Source: Selenomonas sp. GACV-9
Lineage (GTDB): Bacteria; Bacillota; Negativicutes; Selenomonadales; Selenomonadaceae
NCBI GenBank assembly: GCA_900116485.1
Contig: FPAX01000006.1
Location: forward strand, 1-64,000
Reading direction: 5' to 3'
Length of the DNA stretch: 64,000 bases
Shown in pieces: positions 23,605 to 32,659 of the stretch. The translations under genes and the position numbers were made by a program. The notes under the pieces were generated by a model. That model searched no databases, was not told where the DNA came from, and saw only the letters and a program-made list of their open reading frames with translations. Within the stretch, counting starts at the first letter, position 1. Each line of letters starts with the position of its first letter.

Positions 23605-24978
23605 TTATTTCTCTTTTCTCGTCAGCAGGCAAACGCTTTCCACGTGCGAAGTGCAGGGGAACATGTCTACTGGCTGGACTTTTACGGCTTTGTAGCCGAG
23701 TTCGTCCAGGATGGCGATATCGCGAGCCAGACTGGCAGGGTTGCAGGAGACGTAGACGATGCGGTCTGGTTTCATATTGGCAAAGGTTTCCAGTACCGTC
23801 GGCGTGCAGCCGGCGCGCGGCGGGTCTACCACTACGACATCGGCGCGTACGCCCTGTTTGTAGAGCCTTGGCATGACCTGGGTTGCATCGCCGACAATGA
23901 ATTCGGCGTTGCGCACGTTGTTATCCCGGGCGTTTTTCTGGGCGTCGAGGATGGCCGGTTTTACGATTTCGATGCCGATGACGCTTCTGGCCTTCTGGGC
24001 GAGGAACAAGGTTATCGTTCCCGTGCCGCAGTAAGCGTCGATGACCGTTTCCTGACCGGTCAGATTGGCAAATTCCAGTGCCTTGTTGTAGAGCACCTCT
24101 GCCTGGGCCGTATTGACCTGGAAGAAGGAGCGCGGCGAGATATGGAAGTTCAGGCGGCCGATGCCATCCTGGATGGTGGGACGGCCCCAGAGGAGTTTCG
24201 TGTCGCGCCCCATGATGACGTTGTTGTGATAGGTCTGGATATTCTGATGGACACTGACCACCTTCGGCAGTTTGGCCCGCAGCATCTTGACGAATTCTTT
24301 CTCCCGCGGCATGGTCTTCGTAGCCGTCACGATGACCACCATGATGTCGCCGTTCTTGCCCACGCGGCCCACCACATGACGCAGGACACCGGTATGCTTG
24401 TCCTCGTTGTAAACGGGGATATTGAGCTTGGTGACGATTTCGCGCACGGCATTGACCACGTCATTATTGCCTTCCTTCTGGATATGGCAGTCGGTGGTAT
24501 CGATGATTTCATGACTGCCCTGGGCGAAGCAGCCGATGATGGTCTTGCCCTTATCCCGGCCGATGGGGAACTGCATCTTGTTGCGGTAGTTCCACGGCGT
24601 TGCCGCACCGATGGTCGGCTCAACGAAAAGATCCGGCTGCTTGCCGATGCGCGTGACAGCGTCGATGACCTGCTGGCGTTTGGCCTTGAGCTGGGCCATA
24701 TAGTCAAGATGCTGCAGCTGGCAGCCGCCGCATTTGTCGTAGATGCCGCAGACGGGCTCCACGCGGTCGGCACTCTTGGTGAGGATTTCCTTCACATGGC
24801 CCTTGGCATAAGTCTTTTTGACTTCGTCGATGACCGCCATGACCTTCTCCCCAGGCAGGGCGTAGGGTACAAAGACCGTAAAGTCCTGATAACGGCCAAC
24901 CCCCTCACCGCTGGTACCCAGCGTCCTGATTTCAATCTCGTATGATTTTCCTTTTTCGACGGGAACTTGTTTTCTCAT
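23605..24978 (-). CDS. rlmD: 23S rRNA (uracil-5-)-methyltransferase, RlmD/RumA family
   Basis: 457 residues. An N-terminal TRAM domain (residues 5-62) is followed by the Fe-S Cys set CGIYDKCGGCQLQH near residue 77 plus a later Cys. The SAM-binding DAYCGTGTITLF, VDPPRAG and the catalytic region YVSCNPASLARD complete the RNA m5U methyltransferase. In Firmicutes similar proteins methylate U747 and/or U1939 of 23S rRNA, so the exact target is uncertain. It is in an operon behind the phosphatase gene (31 bp). Confidence 0.93.
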   Translation of the reverse strand: MRKQVPVEKGKSYEIEIRTLGTSGEGVGRYQDFTVFVPYALPGEKVMAVIDEVKKTYAKGHVKEILTKSADRVEPVCGIYDKCGGCQLQHLDYMAQLKAKRQQVIDAVTRIGKQPDLFVEPTIGAATPWNYRNKMQFPIGRDKGKTIIGCFAQGSHEIIDTTDCHIQKEGNNDVVNAVREIVTKLNIPVYNEDKHTGVLRHVVGRVGKNGDIMVVIVTATKTMPREKEFVKMLRAKLPKVVSVHQNIQTYHNNVIMGRDTKLLWGRPTIQDGIGRLNFHISPRSFFQVNTAQAEVLYNKALEFANLTGQETVIDAYCGTGTITLFLAQKARSVIGIEIVKPAILDAQKNARDNNVRNAEFIVGDATQVMPRLYKQGVRADVVVVDPPRAGCTPTVLETFANMKPDRIVYVSCNPASLARDIAILDELGYKAVKVQPVDMFPCTSHVESVCLLTRKEK

Positions 24979-25009
24979 TACGATGTTTTCCTCTTTCTTT
25001 CAATCTTGC

Positions 25010-25669
25010 TTAAAATTCCAAATGGGCAAAGAGCTCCATGGGCTTATCTAAAAGCACCTTGGCGCCAGTTTCCACAAGCTCCTTCCGCGGACGAAAGCCC
25101 CAGGTTACGCCCACGGGCAAAAAGCCTGCGTTGCGGGCTGTTTCCATGTCAACACTGGTATCGCCAAAGTAGGCCACTTCCTCTGGCTTGACGCCCATCT
25201 TGGCTGCAATGGCCAGCACCTTCTTCGGGTCCGGCTTGCGCGGCAGGCCCGGACGGTCGCCGATGATTTCCACGAAGGAATGCCCCGACAAAAGCTTCTG
25301 GCAGACTTCATCGGCTGCCGACTGATGCTTGTTGGTACAGATTCCGAGCGGAATGTTCTTTTCCTGCAAAGCCTGCAGCATTTCGTCAATGCCGGCATAG
25401 CATTTCGTCTTGTGGACGAGATTCTTATCGTAGCAGGCCTTGTAGCGGGCCAATGCTTCATCGACCAAGGAAGAATCCTTGGACTTGTCCTGCGGCAGGC
25501 AGCGCTCGATGAGCTTGCGGGAGCCATTGCCGACAAAATAGCGGTATTCCTCGATGGTATGGGCAGGAAAACCATAGCTTGCCAGCATCTCATTGGCACT
25601 GTCCCCTAAATCCGCTAAGGAATCGATAAGGGTGCCGTCCAAGTCAAAAATCGCCGCTTTATACTTCAT
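25010..25669 (-). CDS. gph: HAD-family phosphatase, phosphoglycolate phosphatase-like
   Basis: 219 residues. HAD motifs are DLDGTLIDS (nucleophile Asp near residue 9), the LGICTNK motif II, the Lys in RKPDPKKV, and YFGDTSVDMETA. The cap is the helical type used by phosphoglycolate phosphatase. The substrate cannot be fixed from sequence alone. The ATG at 25669 is preceded by GAGGCG; the longer frame reaches into the thioesterase gene. It sits 22 bp after the thioesterase gene. Confidence 0.85.
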   Translation of the reverse strand: MKYKAAIFDLDGTLIDSLADLGDSANEMLASYGFPAHTIEEYRYFVGNGSRKLIERCLPQDKSKDSSLVDEALARYKACYDKNLVHKTKCYAGIDEMLQALQEKNIPLGICTNKHQSAADEVCQKLLSGHSFVEIIGDRPGLPRKPDPKKVLAIAAKMGVKPEEVAYFGDTSVDMETARNAGFLPVGVTWGFRPRKELVETGAKVLLDKPMELFAHLEF

Positions 25670-25691
25670 GATATCGCCTCGTTTTCTCCAG

Positions 25692-26099
25692 TCAGTCCAC
25701 CAATGCCATCTTGGCTGTGCCTTCGGCCGTAACCGTGCCATCAGCCAGCGCAATCGTCGCTTTCATATTGACGAAGCTGCCGCGGCGCGATTCCTCCCAG
25801 CTGGTGATCACGAGGTGCTCGCCGACAGGTGTGGTCTTGCGATAGCGCACATCAAGACGCGCCGTCACAGCGCGCTCGCCACCGGAGTAGAGATAGCCCC
25901 CCATGGCCTCGTCCAGCATCGTCGTGATGATGCCGCCGTGGACAACGCCTTCATAGCTCTGATATTCATGGGGCAGGGTCTTTTCGGCCACATACTTATC
26001 TTCCTCGAAGTGAAAATCGAGGTGCAGGCCGATGGGATTTTCCGGCCCGCAGGCAAAGCAGTAGTTTTCTCCCGGCAATTTTTCTTTCGTGCTTGGCAT
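25692..26099 (-). CDS. PaaI-type hotdog-fold acyl-CoA thioesterase
   Basis: 135 residues. The hotdog motif VVHGGIITTMLDEAMG near residue 52 contains the active-site HGG and Asp/Glu. An N-terminal CFACGPENPIGLHLDF is common in this subgroup. It likely hydrolyses an acyl-CoA; the substrate is unknown. It follows gatB by 65 bp with a small hairpin between and precedes the phosphatase gene. Confidence 0.85.
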   Translation of the reverse strand: MPSTKEKLPGENYCFACGPENPIGLHLDFHFEEDKYVAEKTLPHEYQSYEGVVHGGIITTMLDEAMGGYLYSGGERAVTARLDVRYRKTTPVGEHLVITSWEESRRGSFVNMKATIALADGTVTAEGTAKMALVD

Positions 26100-26120
26100 G
26101 GTGTTCTCCTTTCTGAAATA

Positions 26121-26152
26121 GAATACGCCTTCCCCGCAGGGAAGGCTGTTAT
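26121..26152 (-). terminator. Hairpin between gatB and the thioesterase gene
   Basis: An 8-bp GC-rich stem (GCCTTCCC / GGGAAGGC, 26127-26146) with GAATA/TATTC flanks. The minus-strand tail lacks a good T-run, so this may be a weak terminator or an RNA-processing hairpin inside a long operon. Confidence 0.4.
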
Positions 26153-26164
26153 TCTCAATTACTG

Positions 26165-27604
26165 TCAGTTCAGTTTCTCGGCCAGCAGCTTGTTGACCAT
26201 CTGCGGGTTGGCTTTGCCCTTCGAGGCCTTCATGACCTGGCCGACCAATGCGCCGATGGCTTTCTTGTTGCCACCCTTGTAGTCGTCAACGGCTTTCTGG
26301 TTATTGGCGATGACTTCATCGACAATGCCTTCGATAGCCTTCGTATCCGTGATCTGTACGAGGCCCTTGTCCTTGACGATTTTTTCCGGGCTGTCCGGAT
26401 TCGTCCACATTTCCTTGAAGACTTTCTTGGCAATCTTGCCGGAAATCGTGTCCTTCATGATGAGCTGGATCATCTCGCCGAGGCGTTTGGCCTCAACCGG
26501 GGACTTGCTGATGTCGATGCCGTCAGCATTGAGCTCCTTGGACAGGTCGCCCATAATCCAGTTGGCGGCCAGTTTCGGGTCAGCGCCCTCAGCGATGACG
26601 GCATCGAAATACTCAGCCATAGCGCGCGAGCTCGTGATGATGCCGGCATCGTAATCCGACAGGCCGTATTCGCTTTCGAGACGGGCACGGCGTGCATCCG
26701 GAAGCTCCGGCAGCTCGCTGCGGTACTTCTCGATGGTCTCCTCGCTGGTGACGATTGGCGGCAGGTCCGGCTCCGGCATATAGCGGTAGTCATGAGCATT
26801 TTCCTTGCTGCGCATGGAAAGGGTGATGCCGCGGGCCGGGTCGAAGGTGCGGGTTTCCTGCACGATATGGCCGCCGTCCTCCAGGACTTCCTCCTGGCGC
26901 TCAATCTCGTAGTTGATGGCGTCTTCGAGGTTCTTGAAGGAGTTGATGTTCTTCATCTCCGTGCGGGTGCCAAGCTCTTTGGAGCCCACCGGGCGCAGGG
27001 ATACGTTGATGTCAGCACGCAAGTTGCCTTCCTCCATGCGACAGTTGGAGACATCGATGTACTCCATGATGGATTTGATCTTCTCCATGTAGGCACGGGC
27101 TTCTTCCGCCGAGCTCATATCCGGCTCGGAGACAATCTCGAGGAGAGGTACACCGGTACGGTTGTAGTCAACGTTTGACGAGGACGAATCCTTGATGGTC
27201 GTACCCGAGTGAACGAGCTTGCCCGCATCCTCCTCCATGTGAATACGCGTCAGACGGATGCGTTTTTTCTTGCCCTCGACATCGATATCGACCCAGCCAT
27301 GCTCAGCAATCGGCAGGTCGTACTGAGACGTCTGCCAGTTTTTCGGCAGGTCCGGATAGTAGTAGTTCTTGCGGTCGAACTTGCTGTATTTGTTGATTTC
27401 GCAGTTCGTAGCCAGACCGGCTTTGATGCCGAACTCGACAACGCGCTTGTTGATGGTCGGCAGTACGCCCGGCATGCCCAGGCATACCGGGCAGACATGG
27501 GTGTTCTGGTCAGCACCGAAGGTGGTGGCACAGCCGCAGAAGATTTTCGTATTGGTTTTCAGTTCGCAGTGTATTTCCAGACCGATTACGGCTTCGTATT
27601 TCAT
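26165..27604 (-). CDS. gatB: Asp-tRNA(Asn)/Glu-tRNA(Gln) amidotransferase subunit B
   Basis: 479 residues, the normal length. The N-terminal [15 protein letters not shown], zinc Cys FCGC and CPVCLGMPG, the cradle motif [12 protein letters not shown], and a C-terminal YqeY-like helical domain ending in NKLLAEKL are all present. It binds misacylated tRNA and activates it with ATP for amidation. Its ATG overlaps the gatA stop (TGATG), the usual coupled arrangement. Confidence 0.98.
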   Translation of the reverse strand: MKYEAVIGLEIHCELKTNTKIFCGCATTFGADQNTHVCPVCLGMPGVLPTINKRVVEFGIKAGLATNCEINKYSKFDRKNYYYPDLPKNWQTSQYDLPIAEHGWVDIDVEGKKKRIRLTRIHMEEDAGKLVHSGTTIKDSSSSNVDYNRTGVPLLEIVSEPDMSSAEEARAYMEKIKSIMEYIDVSNCRMEEGNLRADINVSLRPVGSKELGTRTEMKNINSFKNLEDAINYEIERQEEVLEDGGHIVQETRTFDPARGITLSMRSKENAHDYRYMPEPDLPPIVTSEETIEKYRSELPELPDARRARLESEYGLSDYDAGIITSSRAMAEYFDAVIAEGADPKLAANWIMGDLSKELNADGIDISKSPVEAKRLGEMIQLIMKDTISGKIAKKVFKEMWTNPDSPEKIVKDKGLVQITDTKAIEGIVDEVIANNQKAVDDYKGGNKKAIGALVGQVMKASKGKANPQMVNKLLAEKLN

Positions 27605-29073
27605 CAGTTGTTACCTCCCAGCTTGGCCATCTCGTTATGATAGTTCTGGCTCTGCTCATACGTGTAGGCAGCGCGGATGATGGTTTCCTCATCGAGTGCC
27701 TTGCCGATGATCTGCAGGCCGATTGGCATGCCGGATGCACTGTAGCCGCAAGGAATCGACATGCCCGGCAGGCCGGCGAGGTTCAAAGGAACCGTGCAGG
27801 CATCCTGCAGGTACATCTGCAGCGGGTCAGAAATCATCTCGCCAATCTTGAAGGCCGGCGTCGGCGCCGTCGGTGCCATGATGACATCGACTTTCTGGAA
27901 GGCTTCATTGTAGTCCTGCTGTACCAGCGTGCGGACTTTCATAGCTTTGAGGTAGTAGGCATCGTAATAACCAGCCGACAGGGCATAGTTGCCGATGACG
28001 ATACGGCGTTTTACCTCTTCGCCGAATTTTTCCGTACGGGTCTTCGTCATCATGCCAACCAGGTCGTCGCTTTCGACGCGCTCACCATAGCTTACGCCAT
28101 CGTAGCGCTGGAGGTTCGTAGCAGCCTCAGCCGGCGCAATCAGATAGTAGGCCGAAATCGCATACTTCGTATGGGGCAGAGAGATGTCGACGATTTCTGC
28201 CCCAAGCTCTTTGTATTTCTCGATAGCCGCACGGACGGTCTTTTCGACCTCCGGGTCCATGCCATCCACAAAGTATTCCTTCGGCAGGCCGATTTTAAGG
28301 CCTTTGACATCTTCCACCAGGGCCTTGGTGAAATCCGGGACTTCTGCCTCGCTGGAGGTGGAGTCCATCTCATCGTGACCGCAGATGATGTTGAGAATGT
28401 TGGCGCAGTCCGTGACGTCACGGGTCAAAGGACCGATCTGATCCAGCGACGATGCATAGGCGACAAGGCCATAGCGGGAAACACGGCCATAGGTCGGCTT
28501 CATGCCGACGACGCCGCAGAAGGATGCCGGCTGACGGATAGACCCGCCCGTATCGGAGCCCAGGGCCCAGATGGAGGTACCCGCAGCAACTGCTGCCGCA
28601 CTGCCGCCCGAGGAACCACCCGGTACGCAGTCCGTATTCCACGGATTGCAGGTTGGATGGTAGGCGGAGTTCTCCGTCGATCCGCCCATGGCGAACTCAT
28701 CCATGTTGACCTTGCCCAGGATGACCGGATTCTGGGCCTTGATTTTCGTCATCGCCGTGGCATCATAAGGCGGCACGAAGTTCTCAAGGATCTTCGATGC
28801 ACAGGTCGTCTTGATGCCCTTGGTGCAGATGTTGTCCTTGATAGCCCCCGGGATACCTTCGAGGAAGAAAATCGTTTCGCCCTTGGCAATCTTTTCATCC
28901 ACAGCCTTGGCCTGAGCCAGTGCCTCGTCGCGGGTGATGGTCAGATATGCTTTGACGTCGCCCTCGACTTCATCGATGCGCTTCAGCACATCTTCCGTCA
29001 GTGCTACGGCCGTAATCTCTTTATTGACGAGCATGTCATGGAGGACATGCGCCGGTTTCTCATATAATCTCAC
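27604..29073 (-). CDS. gatA: Asp-tRNA(Asn)/Glu-tRNA(Gln) amidotransferase subunit A
   Basis: 489 residues. The amidase-signature catalytic triad is visible: Lys in [11 protein letters not shown], Ser in [13 protein letters not shown] and the cis-Ser in [14 protein letters not shown]. It releases ammonia from glutamine for GatB. The presence of GatCAB indicates indirect synthesis of Gln-tRNA and/or Asn-tRNA. It is the middle gene of gatCAB, 17 bp after gatC. Confidence 0.98.
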   Translation of the reverse strand: MRLYEKPAHVLHDMLVNKEITAVALTEDVLKRIDEVEGDVKAYLTITRDEALAQAKAVDEKIAKGETIFFLEGIPGAIKDNICTKGIKTTCASKILENFVPPYDATAMTKIKAQNPVILGKVNMDEFAMGGSTENSAYHPTCNPWNTDCVPGGSSGGSAAAVAAGTSIWALGSDTGGSIRQPASFCGVVGMKPTYGRVSRYGLVAYASSLDQIGPLTRDVTDCANILNIICGHDEMDSTSSEAEVPDFTKALVEDVKGLKIGLPKEYFVDGMDPEVEKTVRAAIEKYKELGAEIVDISLPHTKYAISAYYLIAPAEAATNLQRYDGVSYGERVESDDLVGMMTKTRTEKFGEEVKRRIVIGNYALSAGYYDAYYLKAMKVRTLVQQDYNEAFQKVDVIMAPTAPTPAFKIGEMISDPLQMYLQDACTVPLNLAGLPGMSIPCGYSASGMPIGLQIIGKALDEETIIRAAYTYEQSQNYHNEMAKLGGNN

Positions 29074-29090
29074 GTTTGTTCCTCCCCTGC

Positions 29091-29381
29091 TTAGTCCTCA
29101 AGTACCTTCGGTACCTTGAAATAGCCGTCTTCCTTGAGCGGTGCGTTGGCAAGAGCAGCCTCGCGGTCGAGGGACTCTTTGACTACGTCCTCACGGAATA
29201 CGTTCTGCATCGGCAGGGCATAGGTGGTCGGCTTGACGTCCGTCGTGTCAAGTGCCGACAAATTGTCCATATACGTCAGGATCTTATCGAGCTGGCCCAG
29301 ATACTTTTCCTCCTGCTCCTCGGCAATCGCGAGGCGGGAAAGAACAGCCACGTTCTGCAAATCTTCTTTGGTAACTTTCAT
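29091..29381 (-). CDS. gatC: Asp-tRNA(Asn)/Glu-tRNA(Gln) amidotransferase subunit C
   Basis: 96 residues. The typical pattern is [17 protein letters not shown], a [15 protein letters not shown] helix, the [16 protein letters not shown] belt and a C-terminal [10 protein letters not shown]. GatC wraps GatA and GatB together. The start at 29381 is preferred because GGTGAG stands just upstream; ATG 29396 has no ribosome site. It is the first gene of the operon; promoter elements in 29382-29450 are not clear. Confidence 0.95.
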   Translation of the reverse strand: MKVTKEDLQNVAVLSRLAIAEEQEEKYLGQLDKILTYMDNLSALDTTDVKPTTYALPMQNVFREDVVKESLDREAALANAPLKEDGYFKVPKVLED

Positions 29382-29478
29382 TTTCTCACCATCCATAGAT
29401 GTTAGTTGTTTGCATAAAAAAATACTTTATTAGTATATCACAAATACAGACTACCTAAAAGCTTTTGATTTTCATCCC

Positions 29479-30159
29479 TTAGCTTCGCTGTTTCAGCGTC
29501 CGCAGATACGCTTTGTGCGCTGCGCTCACCCGCCGGCTCTCGATAGCCTTCTGGATGGCCTTGTTATGTGCCCACAATGCCAACCTCCTGTCCTCGATAA
29601 AGGGCAGTGCTGCCGCATACTGCTTGGCCAACGCTGTGGCAAAATACCAGGCAATCATCATGTTGATATAATACTCCTCCGAACGGATCTGTGCGACAAG
29701 CTCCAGATATGACTGGTCAAAATCCGCGTCAAGGAAATGGACCATGAGCATACCGATGGCATAGCGCACCGTATAGGTATCCTCCGCAGCCAGCCACCGC
29801 TTTATCTGCGGCAGCAGTTCAGGCCGGTGCTTGGAAAAAACCTTCGGCGACATCTGGTCGCAGGTAGCCCAGTTATCCACATAGGGCAGGAACGCATTCA
29901 CATAGGCCATACAGCTGTCATAATCCTTGACAGCCGAAAGGATAAAGGCATGGAGCTGGTTTTCTTCATGGTACTTATGGGGCAGCCCATCTAGGAAGGC
30001 TTCTGCTGCCCCTGCCGCCATCACCTCTTTGGCCAGCTGCCGCAGGGCTGGCGTGCGCACACCGATTATTTTGGCTGGCGGCACGGTTGGGATCAATTTG
30101 CTGCTGAATTCCTGATAGCCCTTATCCTGCAATTCAAACAATCTCTTTTGAATATCCAT
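29479..30159 (-). CDS. DNA alkylation repair protein, AlkD family
   Basis: 226 residues made of HEAT-like helical repeats. Landmarks are IIGVRTPALRQLAKE, the NWATCDQ segment bearing the conserved Trp/Asp, and the RYAIGMLMVHFLD and NMMIAWYFATALAK repeats. AlkD-type proteins excise bulky N3/N7-alkyl purines without base flipping. It follows priA by 20 bp, so repair and replication restart genes share a transcript. Confidence 0.9.
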   Translation of the reverse strand: MDIQKRLFELQDKGYQEFSSKLIPTVPPAKIIGVRTPALRQLAKEVMAAGAAEAFLDGLPHKYHEENQLHAFILSAVKDYDSCMAYVNAFLPYVDNWATCDQMSPKVFSKHRPELLPQIKRWLAAEDTYTVRYAIGMLMVHFLDADFDQSYLELVAQIRSEEYYINMMIAWYFATALAKQYAAALPFIEDRRLALWAHNKAIQKAIESRRVSAAHKAYLRTLKQRS

Positions 30160-30179
30160 AGTTTCTCCCCTATTACCGA

Positions 30180-32621
30180 TCAGAGCATGCTTATCGGGTC
30201 AATATCAATGGCCACATCGGGCCGCAGATGAAGGGCCTGCTGCCGCAAGAACTGCTGCACAGCAGGAAGGTCAGCCGTCTTTATCAGCACGACAAAGCGG
30301 TATATGCCGCGCAACCTTGCGATTGCCGCCGGGGCCGGGCCGATGATCTGCTGGCCCTTAGCCCCCCGAAAGTGCTGATTGAACGCCGCTATGAGCTGAG
30401 CAGCTCCCTGCCTCGCCGCCTGCTCCTCTTCCGACTGGTACAAAAGCTTTACGAGACGGCTGTATGGCGGGAAAAACAGCTGCTGCCGCATGGCAAGCTC
30501 CTTAGCATAGAACCCCTCATAATCCTGGGCGATGCCGCAGGTCACGGCATAATGTTCAGGATTGTAGGTCTGGATGATGACGCGCCCCTGCTCCGTATGA
30601 CGACCGGCGCGGCCTGCAGTCTGCGTGATGAGCATGAAGCAGCGCTCGGCTGCCCGGAAATCGGGCAGGTTCAGGCTAGCATCCGCGCTTATGATGCCTA
30701 CGGCTGTGACATTGGGAATATCATGGCCTTTTGCCACCATCTGGGTACCGAGCAGGATATCGTATTCCTGCCGCCGGAATTTCGCGAGGATTTCCTGATG
30801 GGCAAACTTCGTATTTGTCGTATCGCGGTCCATGCGGACGACCCGTGCCGACGGCACAACCTGATGAAGCTCCTGCTCGAGCTTTTCCGTCCCTGAGCCG
30901 AAATATTTGATATAACGACTGCCGCATTTGGGGCAGGTATCGGGGATTGGCTCCGTCACATCGCAGTGATGGCAGGCGAGCCGCCCCGGCCTGCCGCCCA
31001 CGCCTTGATGATAGACGAGTGGCAGGCCGCAAAGCTTGCACTTGATGACCTCACCGCAAGAGCGGCACATGACAAAAGTCGAAAAGCCGCGGCGATTGAG
31101 CATGATGATGAGCTGCTGCCTTTTCGCTATCGTCTGCTCAATGAGCTGCTGCAAGGGGCGCGACATGATATGGCGGTTGCCCAGCCGCAGCTCCTGCCGC
31201 ATGTCGACACATTTTACGAGCGGCAATGGCAAATTGCCAATGCGTTTCGTCATGGTCAACAACGTAAGCTCCCCTTGCTTTGCCCGATGGTAGGACTCCA
31301 GCGACGGCGTCGCGCTGCCGAGCAGCAGCACCGCCTGATGGATATGGGCAAGCTCCTCGGCCACTACGCGCGCATGATAGCGTGGCGACTCATCCTGCTT
31401 ATACGACATATCCTGTTCCTCATCCATGATGATAAGGCCGATATCCTCCGTGGGTGTAAACAGCGCCGAGCGCGCGCCGATGATGATGCCCGCCCCGCCA
31501 CGGCGCACGCGGATTATCGCATCATTGCGCTCGGCCAGTGACAAACGGCTGTGCATGACGACGATATCATCCGGAAAATACGCCTTGAACGCCATGACGA
31601 CCTGACCGGTCAAAGCGATCTCTGGCACCAGCACGATGACCTGACGCCCGAGCTTGCGCACGCGTTCGGCCATCTCGATATAGACCTGGGTCTTGCCGCT
31701 GCCCGTGACGCCTTTGAGCAGGAAGCCTCGATAGTCATGCCTAACCAGCGCCGACTCCATCGCCTTTACGGCCACCGATTGTTCCTCCGTCAGTTCCACG
31801 CGCTGCCGCGTGGCCTGCACAGCACCATAGCTGTCCCGCAACACGCGGCGCTGGCGGATCTCTGCCATTCCCGCCTCGGCAAGGTGCTTGACCGTTGCCG
31901 AAGAGACCTTCGCCGCCTTGAGGGCTGCCATGGTCATCGTCTTCTCAGGAGCCGCTGCCAATAGCTCCAGCAGCTGGAGCTGGGCCTTTTTCCGCTTGTA
32001 GTCTTCTCGGATTTGACCAGTCAATTGACAAGTCAACACGACGAGCTTCTCATAGCGGGCATTATCTCGTTTCTGCGCCGCATAATCCTTGCGCAGCACC
32101 TTATACTGCGTGAGCTTATCCAGGATAGCCGGCAGCTCATCCTTCAGCTCCGGCAAAGCCCTGGCTATCGCATTTCTCCCCTGTGGTCCCTCGGCCTGCA
32201 GACACTGATAAACGGCACGGTACATCGGCATCTGCAGCAAGATATGTTCACGCTCTTCTGACACAGCTTCATACTGCACCGAGATCTTGAGCCCACTCTT
32301 GCCCGGCATGAAGAGCCGCATCATCTCTGCCAAAGAGCAAAGATAGAAGTCTGCCAGCCAGCGGGCCGCCTTGATCATCGCCGGCGTAAACCAGCACTCC
32401 TCATCCACAGCTGCCTGTATCGGCTTCAGCTTGATCCCGTCAAGCTCAGCCTCTTCTTTTTCCCCGACTGCCAGGATAAAGCCCTCCACCTTGCGCCAGC
32501 CAAACGGCACAAAAACGCGCCAGCCGGCCTCCAAGAAGGAGAGCTCGGCTGGCACGCTGTAAGTATACGCCTTCGCTATGCTTTTAACCGGGATATTCAC
32601 AAATACACTTGCCGTCAGCAT
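30180..32621 (-). CDS. priA: Primosomal protein N' (PriA helicase)
   Basis: 813 residues. The N-terminal DNA-binding domain (VFVNIPVKSIAKAYTYSVP) is followed by Walker A GVTGSGKTQVYIE, Walker B IIMDEEQDMSYKQ (usually DEEH), SATPSLES, and eight zinc-binding Cys (CRSCG, CKLCG, CHHC, CPKCG). The helicase C-domain holds GTQMVAKGHD and QTAGRAGR. PriA reloads the replisome at stalled forks. Two exact TTGACNNGTCAA palindromes abut at 32013-32036, in the poorly conserved linker. The gene sits in a kinase-priA-alkD row. Confidence 0.96.
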   Translation of the reverse strand: MLTASVFVNIPVKSIAKAYTYSVPAELSFLEAGWRVFVPFGWRKVEGFILAVGEKEEAELDGIKLKPIQAAVDEECWFTPAMIKAARWLADFYLCSLAEMMRLFMPGKSGLKISVQYEAVSEEREHILLQMPMYRAVYQCLQAEGPQGRNAIARALPELKDELPAILDKLTQYKVLRKDYAAQKRDNARYEKLVVLTCQLTGQIREDYKRKKAQLQLLELLAAAPEKTMTMAALKAAKVSSATVKHLAEAGMAEIRQRRVLRDSYGAVQATRQRVELTEEQSVAVKAMESALVRHDYRGFLLKGVTGSGKTQVYIEMAERVRKLGRQVIVLVPEIALTGQVVMAFKAYFPDDIVVMHSRLSLAERNDAIIRVRRGGAGIIIGARSALFTPTEDIGLIIMDEEQDMSYKQDESPRYHARVVAEELAHIHQAVLLLGSATPSLESYHRAKQGELTLLTMTKRIGNLPLPLVKCVDMRQELRLGNRHIMSRPLQQLIEQTIAKRQQLIIMLNRRGFSTFVMCRSCGEVIKCKLCGLPLVYHQGVGGRPGRLACHHCDVTEPIPDTCPKCGSRYIKYFGSGTEKLEQELHQVVPSARVVRMDRDTTNTKFAHQEILAKFRRQEYDILLGTQMVAKGHDIPNVTAVGIISADASLNLPDFRAAERCFMLITQTAGRAGRHTEQGRVIIQTYNPEHYAVTCGIAQDYEGFYAKELAMRQQLFFPPYSRLVKLLYQSEEEQAARQGAAQLIAAFNQHFRGAKGQQIIGPAPAAIARLRGIYRFVVLIKTADLPAVQQFLRQQALHLRPDVAIDIDPISML
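32013..32036. repeat. Two abutting TTGAC-NN-GTCAA palindromes inside priA
   Basis: TTGACCAGTCAA (32013-32024) is immediately followed by TTGACAAGTCAA (32025-32036). Two tandem exact copies without a gap are very unlikely by chance. They encode LTCQLTGQ in a weakly conserved linker. Confidence 0.9.
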
Positions 32622-32659
32622 CTACTGCACCATCCATATAACAATATTTCCTCAACCAT

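Noticed and set aside
23389-24945. Long plus-strand open frame (518 codons) opposite rlmD
   Set aside because: It is antisense to a full-length gene with all catalytic motifs, and its translation is low-information and His/Asp-rich. It is a shadow of codon bias.
28410-28423. 14-bp palindrome CCGTGACGTCACGG in gatA
   Set aside because: It lies in a conserved coding block of gatA and is a single occurrence, so codon constraint explains it.
27637-29067. Long plus-strand open frame (476 codons) opposite gatA
   Set aside because: The opposite strand encodes intact GatA. The antisense product shows no motif and no ribosome site.
30180-32621. DEEQ in place of DEEH in PriA as a loss of function
   Set aside because: All other helicase motifs are intact and Gln at this position is a mild change, so the protein is probably active.
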